Assembly (NCBI RefSeq): GCF_019578655.1
Contig: NC_063259.1
Coordinates: 10,568,489-10,632,488, forward strand
Length of the DNA: 64,000 bases
Direction: 5' to 3'
Source: Ricinus communis
Taxonomy: Eukaryota > Streptophyta > Magnoliopsida > Malpighiales > Euphorbiaceae
How positions within the stretch are numbered: position 1 is the first letter of the stretch; every line of letters starts with the position of its first letter. Positions 25,801 to 36,350 of this stretch are shown one piece after another. A program made the position numbers and the translations under genes. The notes under the pieces were generated by a model. The model was not told the origin of the DNA. It was given only the letters and a program-made list of their open reading frames with translations, and ran no database searches.

Positions 25801-26946
25801 CTCATTTGGAGAAACTACATGAAAGGGACATTAATGACCATTTTCCAGATGAACGGTTGTATGTTTGTAGTAGGTTTAATAGGTAGTATGGATTTTTTAA
25901 TACTATGGTATGTTGACTTTGCAAATTATTTAGTTTTGGGAAGAATACTTTTATCAATAAAAGAAGAAATTCTTTGCAGATTTGAAATATTACTTTTGGG
26001 AAGATCCTTTCTATTTAAAATATGTGCAGACAGGATAATAAGAAGGTGTGTGGCATGGCTGAAAACTATGGGCATTCTCGGTCATTGCCATAGTGGACCA
26101 ACTGGAGAACATTATGGGGTGAGTAGAATAGCTCAAAAATTCCTAGAATCAGGATTCTACTGGGCAACTTTGTTTAGGGATAGTTAATCATTTATGCAAG
26201 AATATGATCATTGTCAACGTACAGGTAATATCTCATCTCGTAATGAAATGCCCCAACACGGTATACTAGAATATGAAATTTTTGATGTATGGGGCATATA
26301 TTTCATGGGATCCTTTCCTAGTACTTTCGGCAATAAATATATATTGGTGGCTATTGATCATGTCTCTAAATGGTTGAGCACAAGCTTTGCCTTGTAATGA
26401 TACAAGGGTAATAATAGTGAAATTTTTGAAAAGGATTCTTCGCAGGTTTGACATCCCCATGGTTACTATCAGTGATACGGGTATGCACTTTTATCATGCT
26501 TAGCTAGAAGAAGTGTTAAAAAAAGTTGGAGTCATGCATAAATTTGCCACCCCTTATCACCCTGAAATCAATGGTCAAGTAGAAATACCAATAGAGAGTT
26601 AAAAATAATCCTTGAGAAAACTATAGAACGATCTAGGAAGGACTGGTCCATTAAACGGGACGAAGCTATGTGGGCATACAGGACTGCATTCAAAACAGCT
26701 CTAGGGACTACTCCTTATAGATTAGTCTATAGAAAATCTTGTCATCCACCTATTGAAATTAAGCACAAAGATTTTTGGGCAATTAAACAAGTTAATCTTG
26801 ATCTAGCTAGTGCAGGTTTGAAGAGAAAATTGCAGGTAAATGAATTGGATGAATGGAGGCTGCATGCGTATGAGAATGCCCGTCTAATCTTGATATTATT
26901 TGATATCTATGTGTTGGAGAGGGAGTTTGTTATTTCTTTGCTTTTG
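25801..26946 (+). pseudogene. Athila integrase remnant
   Basis: An N-terminal zinc-binding region is visible (HCHSGPTGEHYGVSR at about 26,083-26,130, then Tyr-Asp-His-Cys-Gln-Arg at 26,203-26,220). The first Cys of the HHCC finger has become Tyr. The plant Athila signature [11 protein letters not shown] follows. In the catalytic core the first acidic residue of the DDE triad, normally in GIDFMG, is Tyr at 26,299-26,301. The second Asp context (ISDTGMHF) survives near 26,468. A one-base loss near 26,585 shifts frame across the Glu region. The C-terminal part (MWAYRTAFKTALGTTPYRLVY, then KRKLQVNELDEWRLHAYENA) reads at 26,668-26,890. The usual C-terminal domain is missing before the nested insertion. 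Confidence 0.87.
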
Positions 26947-26962
26947 ATTCTACTCAATTTGC
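26947..26962 (+). repeat. Left 16-bp flanking direct repeat of nested element
   Basis: ATTCTACTCAATTTGC here is repeated exactly at 37,475-37,490, on the other side of the nested element. Nine extra bases (AAGATTAAT) separate it from the LTR edge at 26,972. LTR retrotransposons normally give a 5-bp duplication, so this is longer than expected. Confidence 0.85.
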
Positions 26963-26971
26963 AAGATTAAT

Positions 26972-28213
26972 TGATAAATGAAATAATCAAGACAAGAAGA
27001 CAAACCCAAAGGGAATCTAAACTAGTTGGCAATCAAACAAAAGATAAAGGATCGGTGAGTCTAATTATGCTACCCGTGGACGAATTCTTAACCAAATTCG
27101 GTTTCTCTCTCGAGATAACCGAATTCCTAAAAATAACCTAAAGTTGGAATCTCTTCCTAACGATTGATTCTTAAATTAGCATTAAGCTTTAATCCGCCTC
27201 TATTAAGCTTTGTTAATTCTTAATCCGGCTAGTTAATTATCCTTATCTCTAAGCAATTATTAACCAGTTCTTGCTATTCAAAATTCCAATTGCCAAACGG
27301 ATTTCTCAATCTCATAAAGCAATCTAAACATCACAATTCACAACATCTCATGAATAATGCATTATCTTATTAATACTGAAAACAAGAAGAATACAAAACC
27401 AACTCAAACAATCCAACAATATAATATCAAGCCAACATAGTAAAGAAATCCCAATGGATTTAATCAATCTAGCTAATCATGTTCATTCTCAAAATATACA
27501 AGAATTCAATTACAACAATAAGCAAAGGTAGAGAAAACCCGATTACACCCTTAGATGAGAGTAAACAGCCCCAAATCCTTTTACTCCAATTGAATCGATT
27601 CTTGTTCCTCTTGCTCGATTTGAAAATCATTCAACGAACCTTGCCCCATCTTCGATCCTTCAAGGGAATCCGATTGAAACCTTGATCCAAGTCTCCTTTT
27701 CCCTTGGTTTCAGCTCAGAAAACCCTTAGAGAGAGAAATATTAGGGTTTGGGACGTTCTAACCCTCGCCGCCTCTATTTTTTTCTCTTCGTTCTTTTAAT
27801 TAATACCCCTTGTCGCCTCCAACACGGCCGTGTCCCTGGCCGTGTTGGGAACACGGGCTGGTGTCCCTGGCTGTGTTACTCTCTGTGGCCGTGCTCGTTA
27901 AGAACTTATTTTTCTTTTATGTTTGATGACACCCAACACGGCTGTGTTGGTTCCCGTGTTCCGTGTTGGGAACGCGGCCAGTGTTGAAACCAACATGGCC
28001 ATGTTCAGCTTCTTCATGATCGTACTTAGCTCGTTTCGGCAGCTTTGACGTCCAATTATGCTCCAATTCTTTCCTTTATCATCCTTTGACCTCTTTTGGA
28101 CCTAATGCACACAAACATACGTATAGGATGAGTGTTGAGACCAATTCACATCCAAATGTCCATAAAATCAATCTTAAAAACCCCATTTAGATGTGTGTAT
28201 TTTACGCACATCA
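26972..28213 (-). repeat. LTR of nested element (3' LTR in element sense)
   Basis: This 1,242-bp copy is collinear with 36,351-37,474, with scattered substitutions. It contains about 120 bp not present in the other copy (near 27,830-27,950), made of repeated ACACGGCCGTGT-like motifs. The deletion in the other copy lies between short AACACGGC direct repeats. Relative to the primer site position in the other copy, this copy appears to lack the terminal 215-220 bp at its left edge. Confidence 0.85.
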
Positions 28214-28250
28214 AATAACCCCACACTTAGCTCATTGCTTGTCCTCAAGC
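28214..28250 (-). promoter_or_regulatory. Polypurine tract region of nested element
   Basis: Read on the - strand, the DNA just before the LTR is AAGTGTGGGGTTATT, preceded by GAGGACAAGCAATGAGC. A G-rich run directly upstream of a TG LTR start is where plus-strand DNA synthesis is primed in LTR retrotransposons. Its position fixes the - strand orientation of the element together with the primer site at 36,129. Confidence 0.75.
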
Positions 28251-29600
28251 AATCAAAAGTAAAATAAGGAAAATAAAGCACTAAGGAACAATACTTAAAC
28301 TGACAAACAAGCTAAAAAGCTCCTGCACATATCCTTAACAAGCGTAAGTCAAACAAAAAGAAAAGAAGCAATCAATTCAAGTATCACAACCAAGATGCCA
28401 ATAATTCACACAATACTATCTCAACGAAATTATTCAGAACCAACTCCTCACCAGATTCACTCTAAATCACTCAAAGTGTTTAAAGGGTAGTGTTTAATCG
28501 CTCAATGCATCAACTACTGCCTTACTTACTATATGCTTGCTCTTAAATCCTACTCCTACCACTTATGGAGAGTCAACAACCATGTCAAGAGGTCTTTATA
28601 AAGGTTGTAATGGGGATTAGGTAAGGGTAGGTAAATTTGGTCAGAGTTGAACCTATGGTGTTTTGCAATGAAATACATGACCTGCACCCAAGTCACAATA
28701 ATCACAAGGGGTAAACAATGGATAGTAGTCCAAGGTGGGAAATAGGAATCAAGTCAAAATTTTTAGCTCACTTACTTTCTTTCTTTTCATCACCTTTCCC
28801 TCTTATTCTTCTTTTTATATATTTTTCTTCTTTCTTTTTTTTCTTTTTTTTTTTCTTAAGGGAAGAACATTCACATAATAGAGTGAATTTCTTTTTGGAT
28901 TGAAGTAAGCTACTACAAGATTCCAAAGCTATTCCCAAGACAAAAATTCCCAATAAAAATAACTCATTGTGCAAAATCATAACCCAAAGCAGAATAAAAC
29001 TAAGTAGTAATGGACTATGATAAAAAAAATAGTAAAAGAAGGGGTTATCTACAGAATCAATAAACGAATGAAGGCTATTTGGCTATAATGAAAAACCTAA
29101 GTGCCTCTATCATACCAAAGTGTTAAACTCTCCTTGTGGCCCTCATAAGCATTACCGAACAAGTTCTAAAAGTAAAGACAGTGATTGGCACTCTCAATAA
29201 GAAATAAATACAAGCATATAAAGTGTATGCTTACAATTTAGACTCAATTTCTCACAAGTGTGCTTTTTGAGTAGGTTCCAAACAAAAATCATCAAAATAG
29301 AATTAAATAAACCAAAGCAACTTAGTGCAAAACTCAAACTAATTATCTTACATTCTTCCGCAAGACTCAACACTATCGGTTTTATCCGATCATATGGACA
29401 TAAATAAATTTCAAAAGCAAGTCAGCAATAAGAGCATCGAAACAAAGTGAAAAATTTTCAAAATTTTATAAAAAATTGCAAAAAGAATAAACAAATAACT
29501 GAGATGGAATAAATGAAATGCGATATATACACTAGAAAAGGATTTGAATTTCATATATAAAATAATAGAACATGAAAGTAAGTATATATTGATATCACCA
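28251..29600. other. Noncoding internal region of nested element
   Basis: AT-rich sequence with no convincing protein-coding content on either strand. It includes a long pyrimidine-rich stretch at 28,780-28,857 ending in a T-rich run. At about 29,587-29,630 a phrase (CTACACTTGAAGGACA) resembles a second polypurine-like motif when read on the - strand. This probably corresponds to the untranslated region between the third ORF and the 3' LTR. Confidence 0.6.
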
Positions 29601-29659
29601 CCCTACACTTGAAGGACACACTGTCCTTAGTGTACAAAATATATGAAATGAAAAAGGAA

Positions 29660-31260
29660 AAAGAAACTAATCATACGATTATGGCTCCGGGAGTGAAAAG
29701 AGGTGCATCGGCCAGTATATCGGCCGTGCATGGTGGAGGAGTGGGCTGCTCTCCGAGGATCAAAAGTAGTGTCACATGCGGAGCTGGTGGATCGGTCTGA
29801 CGAGCGTCAATAGGAGGCTCGTCAGTCGCTTTGTGTTGAAGGGTGCTCGGTCGGAGGGAGGGCCGGTGGATCATCCGCTAGAGGGATGTCAAAATGGCTC
29901 GCTCGGAACCCGGCTCTGTGGACATGCAGGTGCAAAGTTTGTAGCAAAAATATCATTAAACATGTCATTGGCCATAGAGGCCTCTAACCTACCTCCCTGC
30001 TCAATCGGGGCTTGAAGCATAGCCCTCTGCCTCTCAAACCGAGCCATCATCCGGCTCTGAAACTCGGTCGATCTTTGTAAAAGGTCCTGTTGAAAAGCCT
30101 CTTGTCGAATGAAATCGCTGCTTTGCTCGCCAACCTCTCCACTCTAAGCCGACTCTCTAAACTCAATTGGGGAGACTCCTAAAACAGTCAAGAAGACCCG
30201 GAAGGAGGCTGAGTAGGCAGTGCGGAGGAAGACTCCGAATATCAAAAGAAGGTGGGACATCCACATGTACCATGGGCTCGTGGGGCGGTCGCTCCTCTCC
30301 GAGTCGCCAAGAGAGCATTCCTCGATCTATACTCGGTCCTAGCGGACCGCCTACGAGTCACCATCCCCATACTAACCATCCGGGGAAGTCCCAACGTTTC
30401 CATCACCCCAGCTCACATCGGATATGGTATCGCCTCCTCCAAAACTCCTAAGCTCCTAGCCAGTCGAGTAATGTAAGTCCCAAAATAGAAAAATACCTTC
30501 TTTGAGTTGTTGCAGAAGGCACTGATCTGTCTGGCCAATAAGTACCCCATGTCGACGGTGGTCTTTGGTGCATCTTGTAAAGTATAAACACGTCCGGGTA
30601 ACTACACCACCGCTATCCCACTGCCGTTGATGGTCCTAGCCAGTAATGCATGCAAATCTGCAGATCCTTGAGGCAAGTTAGGCGCCTTGGGTGGCGGCTG
30701 TAACCCTCAGTGTCATCATAAATCTTAGCCCACATATGCGGATATGACACACCAGGCGTGTGTATATAGCGACTATAAACCTCTCTAGCTGCATCCTCCT
30801 CGGTCCACAAGCCTAAGTGTACCCCAAACTATTGTACACTCATCGTGAAAGTCTGCCTTGCTAGTCAGGCCCGGTCGCATCCGGTTGTTGGAAGTCCCGC
30901 AACGGCTTTGCGGAAAGAAAGTCGGCAAACTCCACGGTCAACTCCCTATATGTTGGTTCAACAATGTCAAAGAAATGTTAAAATGGGGCATCTCGAGATA
31001 TCGACGGAATTGCAAGTCCGTGATCTCCGATCTTGGCCAGATCTATCCTACGCCCTTTCCCAAATCTTTGTGCCTCATCGATTGATATCTACCGCTCAAA
31101 GGTGGGCTGCCCTTGGAAAAGTAGGAATCGATGGCTGCGGTGGTCTAATTTAGCCTGAACTAGTCGGTCAGCGCGACAATCGAGAGGAAGAGGAACTATC
31201 GGTCCGCCTCCTCTTGTAAACTCCCCGATCCTCGTCCGGTGGACATGGTACTGGGCAGGA
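29660..31260 (-). pseudogene. Decayed third ORF of Athila-type element (env-like/ORF-1-like)
   Basis: This is a GC-richer stretch than its surroundings, with minus-strand protein-like pieces broken by stops and frameshifts. The clearest pieces are 30,810-30,613 (WTEEDAAREVYSRYIHTPG, then RHPRRLTCLKDLQICMHYW), a continuation VFILYKMHQRPPSTWGTYW just after it, VHVDVPPSFDIRSLPP near 30,260, and a proline-rich tail at 29,874-29,671. From memory this resembles plant proteins annotated as Athila ORF or putative transposon protein, of unknown function. Its place between pol and the 3' LTR is where Athila elements carry their extra, sometimes env-like, ORF. No signal peptide or membrane segment can be made out in its broken state. 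Family assignment is an inference. Confidence 0.6.
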
Positions 31261-31804
31261 AACTTTTAGTACTAAGGATCAACAAAATTCGGCGTGTCGG
31301 CATAAAATGGACAAACCAAATGATTTAACTCGATAAAATTAAACTGCTCAATGTCCTGCAAAGAAAATTTAATCCACAACACTGCCAACCAATGTTAACC
31401 AATTAAATTTGCAATTCATCCATATGGAGTTTACTTCGCCATAATCCATCACAAGGCAAGCCAACATGCTAATATAAAACGGAACCTGAAGCGAGTCGAC
31501 TATCTATGACAGAGCCTATTGTTTAGCGGCCGACAATAATAATAAAGAGAAAAATAAAGAATTAATTACAATCATAAATAATGGTAGAAAAGAAAAAATA
31601 GAAAATATGAGCAAGTTAAGTGTATATAAACTACATTAAAGAAAAAAAAATCAAGCACAAACATGAATGTAAATGCATGCACCAAATAATAAAATAAGGA
31701 AATAAACAAAAAATAAAAAAATTGAAACACAAAATTTGAACACAAAGAAAATATAAATTCGAACTAATATCAAAATAAAATAATGGAAAATAAAGTTGGA
31801 GGGT
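31261..31804. other. AT-rich noncoding spacer inside nested element
   Basis: Sequence becomes strongly A-rich towards the right (many AAATAAA and AAAAATA runs at 31,550-31,800). No coding signal is seen. It ends at the target duplication of the solo LTR. Confidence 0.6.
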
Positions 31805-31809
31805 ACTTA
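31805..31809 (+). repeat. Target site duplication ACTTA (left)
   Basis: 5-bp direct repeat matching 34,121-34,125 across the solo LTR. Confidence 0.85.
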
Positions 31810-34120
31810 TGTAATACCCCAATTACATGCTAACCAATAGACATTAGCCAGAAAGCATACAAGCGTCGTAGACTATATACTACATGTAGATAGGTCAATA
31901 TGCAGATTGTTAAGAATCAAGACACAAGGTTATTAACATATAAACATATGATTATACTTAAACATCATTTAACAAGTATTCAAAACATCTTCTTATGCCT
32001 TACAAGGCACACTTCTATATACATCATATAACTGCATACAAAATGCATCAGGAGGAGACTCCACAAAACTGGCCCAACTTGGCCAGGCTGCTAAAAGCTA
32101 GACTTCGGATACAACCAACGGATGCACTACTATTTACAAACCTGAAAGAAAAATTTTGGAGAGGGGTGAGCCTCCATTTCAGTAAATAAATAATCAATAT
32201 AATCTATATCACATACACTTAATACAATTTCCACCCAATCACATAACTTACCATGATTCATAGTTTAGGTATAAATTCATACCATTCTACTCAATTCAGT
32301 ACAACCATCATAGAAGAAATACAATTCAACAATTATGGTTAGTTCTCACGGCTTGTGTATCCCCTTTAATATGCTGCTCCGCCTCATCCTCATCTATCGC
32401 ACACGTAAGCTGCTCCGCCTCATCCTCACATAATACACTTTTATAGCCTCTCTAGGCTTTAGCCTCCCAAGGCTTTATATATATATATTTTTTTTCACAG
32501 GGGAATCCACCATTCACATGCACATATGCACTTAACATCACAATTCAATCATTTCACTTATATCATATTCAAGCAATAACAATTGTTCCACTCAACACCA
32601 ATCATTTCCATCTCATTCATTCAAACACAACACAATATTAAGCAAACACAACCATTCGTAGAACATTTGATTAAATATATGGATATAGCAAATATTAACT
32701 ATTTACTTACTCAAAATACACTTATTCCTTCAGCATATAAGAACCTCCTTTCTCCACAACTTCCTTTCCAGGCCTTTGAGTACCTGTTAACACATTCATC
32801 AATTCACATTTCATGCATATTCCAAATATTCATGTAAATGCTAGTTCTAATGCATTACAAGATCATCCCCTTTGTAATTCATAGGTCTAACTCTTCCTCT
32901 AAGACTCTCAATTACTATTTTAATATCATATAAACATTTTCCATCTAGTTATATACCAATTTCACTCAAATTAACATCAAATAAATTGCATAAAACTAAT
33001 CTCCAACATCTCTGTTTTCTAGACAGAATTTAGTACCAAAGTATATTTATTGCTGGGAAAAATTGGCTCAATATAAAAATCTCGTATTAAATAGACATAT
33101 ACGCTTATGTGTCTAGTTTCATCTCCAAGAAGAATTACTCAATTCCGACTTCTATAGATTTAATTATTCTCAAATTACTGAGCAAGGGTCATACAGCTAG
33201 TTGTACCCGAGCAGCAATCTGTTTTCTCAATTTAAGCAACCAAAACGGCAAAAATAGCAAAATCACAAAACTACAAAGTTATAGAGGACTCTTCAAAATT
33301 TCCATAGACACCAATTAAGCTTAATTTGGACTTATATAACCCATGTTATGCTCAAAATACAGAACATCAAGGTTGCTGGAATTTTGACAGTTTTCTATCT
33401 TGACATACTTAAACTTAAATCAAGCTTAATCTCTATGCAATCATTCAATACTCTACTAATTCATGATAATCAGACCTTTAATTAATCAATGAAAGCATCA
33501 ATTGAAGTTTTTCCAATTTGTAATCAAGAACCCTAATGACAAATTAATAATACTCAAGTAACAACTCACCAATTTCAGCTTTTGGGTTGCTAATATGCTT
33601 AAATCCTTTAGCTTTAGCTTGGCTCCTTCAATAGTTGGTAAAATCCTATCTTAATCTTAAGTTTTTCTAGGTATTCCACTCCTCTCTCTTGTTCCAAATT
33701 TTGAGTTTTTGGCCATGTACGAATTTTAGAGAAATGAAGAGGTAAAATGAGCTTGCTCATGGTTCCAATTTCCAAGATTCATCTCTCAATGCCACCACCT
33801 ACTTAACTAGTTTTATCATCCTAAATTAATTCTTACTAACCATATATAGGTACTAACTTTTGATTGTATCTTTTAAGTCCAATCTATTTACCCAACCTTC
33901 AGCTATTGGTTCAATTAAGTCTTAAGGCTTGATACACATAACCGAAATACTTAATCAACTTATCTAAATTAATAATCTAATATCATGCTTCTTATTCTCT
34001 ACTTATAATTAATATATATATGTTCCCATAAAATAAAAATATTATTAATATACCATCATATGCCCAATGATTAAATGTATATGCACATAATATGTATGAT
34101 GAGAAAATGCAGGCGTTACA
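31810..34120 (-). mobile_element. Solo LTR, probably chromovirus-type gypsy
   Basis: The ends are TGTAATACCCC on the left and GGCGTTACA on the right, so it has the TG...CA termini and inverted TGTAA/TTACA ends of a plant LTR. It is flanked by a perfect 5-bp target duplication, ACTTA at 31,805-31,809 and again at 34,121-34,125. No internal region or second LTR is present, so the 2,311 bp is a solo LTR left by LTR-LTR recombination. Read on the - strand, the region around 32,140-32,190 (GGAGGCTCACCCCTCTCC followed by TTTCAGG) resembles the splice-like leader part of Tekay/Del-type chromovirus LTRs, from memory. Two copies of a GCTGCTCCGCCTCATCCTCA phrase lie at about 32,371 and 32,409. Boundaries are strong; the family name is weaker. 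Confidence 0.85.
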
Positions 34121-34125
34121 ACTTA
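34121..34125 (+). repeat. Target site duplication ACTTA (right)
   Basis: 5-bp direct repeat matching 31,805-31,809 across the solo LTR. Confidence 0.85.
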
Positions 34126-34768
34126 CTTGACAAACGCAATATCCAAAGCCTTCGAGATGAGAAATAAGAAGTGAGAGAGTAAGAGAGGAGATAATTGCCA
34201 AACTAAGGGGAGAGCAAAATTTTTGAAGATTTTGAATGAAGTGGTATATATAGGCAGCGTGCGGAACACGCCCATGTTCTCCAACAAGGGACGTGTTCAT
34301 GGACACGGTTAGGATATCGGGCCGTGTTAAGCGAATTAAAACATGCTGACTTACCACTTCTGAGAACACGCCCGTGTTACGGACACGGTCTTGGACACAG
34401 GGACGTGTTGTGGACACGGTCGGGCATAAATTCTCGTGTTAGCTTCTATGAACATGTTCATCTTAGTTTGATTTTCTTCAATTAGAACACGGGCCATGTT
34501 AATTAACACGGTCTTGAACACGCCCGTGTTGATCTCTAAAAAAATGCAAAAGTTACGATTCTCAGCACTTTCTCACTCTTTCTCACCTGCAAAACCAATA
34601 AGTCCTCAACTCATACAATCAACATAAATAAAACTTAACAAAAACCAACTATAAAACCTAATCAACTAAGTTCATAATGCAAGGGTAAAGTATTCAAATT
34701 GAAAAATAGAATTTGGGGTGCCTCCCAAAAGCGTTTCTTTTTTATGTGATGAGTCTTCTTAGCTGGAC
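34126..34768. other. Noncoding stretch with ACACGG/CCGTGT motif cluster
   Basis: Between 34,255 and 34,540 there are more than ten copies of short motifs such as ACACGCCCGTGTT, GGACACGGTC and GGGCCGTGTT. Many are partly palindromic. They resemble the motif cluster in the LTRs of the same element (27,815-27,980 and 37,200-37,265) and in the outer element's 3' end (37,945-37,965). A TATATATA box lies at about 34,246 just ahead of the cluster. It may be a displaced LTR or leader segment. No ORF is supported. Confidence 0.6.
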
Positions 34769-35293
34769 TCATGGTGAAAAGCAAACGGTGGGGATTGACG
34801 ACCATCCATCCTTCTTCCAAGCAAATGGCTTCAAGTATCCGCTTAAAGGGATAATCATCGACTTCCTCTTCCCGACTATCAAGCAAGCTGCTAGTATGAT
34901 GGGCAAGACTCGCTCCTTGTATAATTGCACGTAGTCATGATGCTCTAGGGGCTCTTCCAATTTGAAAGCTGGAGTTTCACCAATTGGAAGGATCGACGGT
35001 TGGGCAATTTCTTCAGGAACGTTGACGGTTTTCTGTAGTCCTTGGCTTGGTTCACTTGCTAGAAGAAACTCGAGCTCCTCCAAGACTTCCTCATTGGATA
35101 ACTCGTACTCATCTTCCATCATTGAAGGGACTTGTGAAAAATCCATTAAAAATTCCTCTAACTGCAACTCAGCATCATCAACTGTACGTTCTTGTTGATA
35201 GTCTTTCAAAGGAATCATGTTCGCCTCTTCCTTTGCTAGTTCCATCTCCATGTTCAAGAAATCGTCCTGCACATAAGCATCATCGTCAAACAT
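34769..35293 (-). pseudogene. Pol N-terminal remnant (pre-RT linker) of nested element
   Basis: A continuous 174-codon minus-strand reading. It opens with an acidic stretch (EEVLEELEFLLASEPSQG), then AFKLEEPLEHHDYVQLY, VLPIILAACLIVGKR, and closes with SSIPTVCFSP and a stop. Athila pol has this order just before the reverse transcriptase: acidic linker, a LEHL-Y segment, LPVIIS, and an ending like GISPSFC. The outer element shows the same landmarks at 24,260-24,470. The chain ends exactly where the RT fingers should begin, and none of the protease, RT, RNase H or integrase is found downstream. The intact frame suggests either short decay time or selection for a non-autonomous element protein. 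It has no enzymatic motif. Confidence 0.7.
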
Positions 35294-35944
35294 AATAGAT
35301 AAACCAGAAAATTCTCACCTGAGGCATAAAGTGACGGGCGCTCAAATGTTCCTCGGACTCGGTAGCATTTGATGGAGTTCCCGATTGCTCTTCAGCTAGT
35401 AACTTGAAGATTAAGCCTACTTGATGCTCTATGTTGTTAATCGAGGCTTGTTGATCTTCAAGTATCCTCTCTATTTGTTGGAATCTATCATCAAGACTTG
35501 TAATGAACCTCATCATCAGCTCCTCCGACACTAACTCTTCATCTTGAGTTGAAGGTGCAAGGTTAGGCTGCTGATGTGGCTCTTCGAGATTCAGTGGTTC
35601 GGGCCATCTAAGCTCCATCCATAGGGTGAATGAGTGCTCCACTCTTGATTATAGATGCTTCTATATGAGTCATTTGGCCAATTGCCCGTATAATTCACCT
35701 GTTCACAGTTATAAGAATAAGGAGTAAAATCACTGCATAATGGACAATCATTACTCAAATGTAAACTACAACAAAATTCACAAAAAACTTGAGATGCAAG
35801 GATAGGAGTGGAGAGTTGATCGGTAGCCCTGCAAAACGATTCCACTCGAGCTTCTAAAGATGCACGGGTATTCCAATTTTTAGCACTCTCTTGGTTCCTA
35901 ATCCTATTTTCCAATGCGTCATACAAAGAGTTTGAGTTTAGCAT
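35286..35944 (-). pseudogene. Gag C-terminal remnant with zinc knuckle, nested element
   Basis: Two overlapping minus-strand readings, 35,944-35,591 and 35,642-35,286, lie in different frames. The first begins MLNSNSLYDALENRIR and contains a CX2CX3HX4C zinc knuckle (CEFCCSLHLSNDC) near residue 54, then SIYNQEWSTHSPYGW, the equivalent of the Athila YNPxWRNHPNFSW segment. The second has a helical stretch (LDDRFQQIERILEDQQASI, then IEHQVGLIFKLLAEE) matching the outer element's gag tail at about 23,040-23,140. The large N-terminal gag domain is absent, and the first ATG lies only about 170 nt past the primer site, so the gene is a compact derivative. Either a frameshift mutation or a lost junction separates the two pieces. 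Confidence 0.75.
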
Positions 35945-36110
35945 TGAACCTCCTTATCATTCACTATCTGAATCATAAACTTAAACTACATAAATATGTA
36001 CAAATAAAATAAAATAAATAAACAAATAAAAATAAAAATCATAAAATAATAAGAAAGAAAAAAAATGGCTAAATTAACAAATAGCAAATTTGACTCTAGT
36101 TTTCAAACAA
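35945..36110. other. Short A-rich leader of nested element
   Basis: This sits between the primer site and the gag remnant. It has many AAATAAA repeats at 35,995-36,065. No coding content. Confidence 0.6.
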
Positions 36111-36129
36111 TTCCCCAGCAACGGCGCTA
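36111..36129 (-). promoter_or_regulatory. Primer binding site, tRNA-Asp type
   Basis: On the - strand this reads TAGCGCCGTTGCTGGGGAA. It matches, with two transitions, the TGGCGCCGTTGCCGGGGA site typical of Athila/Tat elements, which is complementary to the 3' end of tRNA-Asp. It is preceded in element sense by AAGTTTT, also typical. It defines the start of minus-strand DNA synthesis and the orientation of the nested element. Confidence 0.85.
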
Positions 36130-36350
36130 AAAACTTGATGCGTGCTACTCGTGTTAGCTACAATCTAAGGCAGTGTACCTATCGATGCAGTCTAGCACTA
36201 ATGGCGAGTATCAAGGTCGTATTCCTCGGAAAAGTGAAAGCCCAGAGTTACTCCTTTATTCTTTGTTATATTAACCTAAAATTAGCGACAAATAATTTCT
36301 AAACTAACTATTAACTACAAGCTAAGTTCTGAGGGAGATGCAGGAGTAAT
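36130..36350 (-). other. 221-bp segment between matched LTR and primer site
   Basis: Present only beside the right LTR. In replication the primer site directly follows the LTR, so this stretch should be the end of the full LTR. The matching end is missing from the left copy. It contains a purine-rich phrase GAGGGAGATGCAGGAG at 36,331-36,346. Confidence 0.6.

Noticed and set aside
27479..27685. A 68-codon plus-strand ORF, repeated at 36,861-37,067
   Set aside because: Both copies lie inside the two LTRs of the nested element, on the strand opposite to the element, and show no domain.
28718..28980. Short ORFs on both strands around the T-rich tract
   Set aside because: Low-complexity Phe- or Lys-rich translations of a homopyrimidine run.
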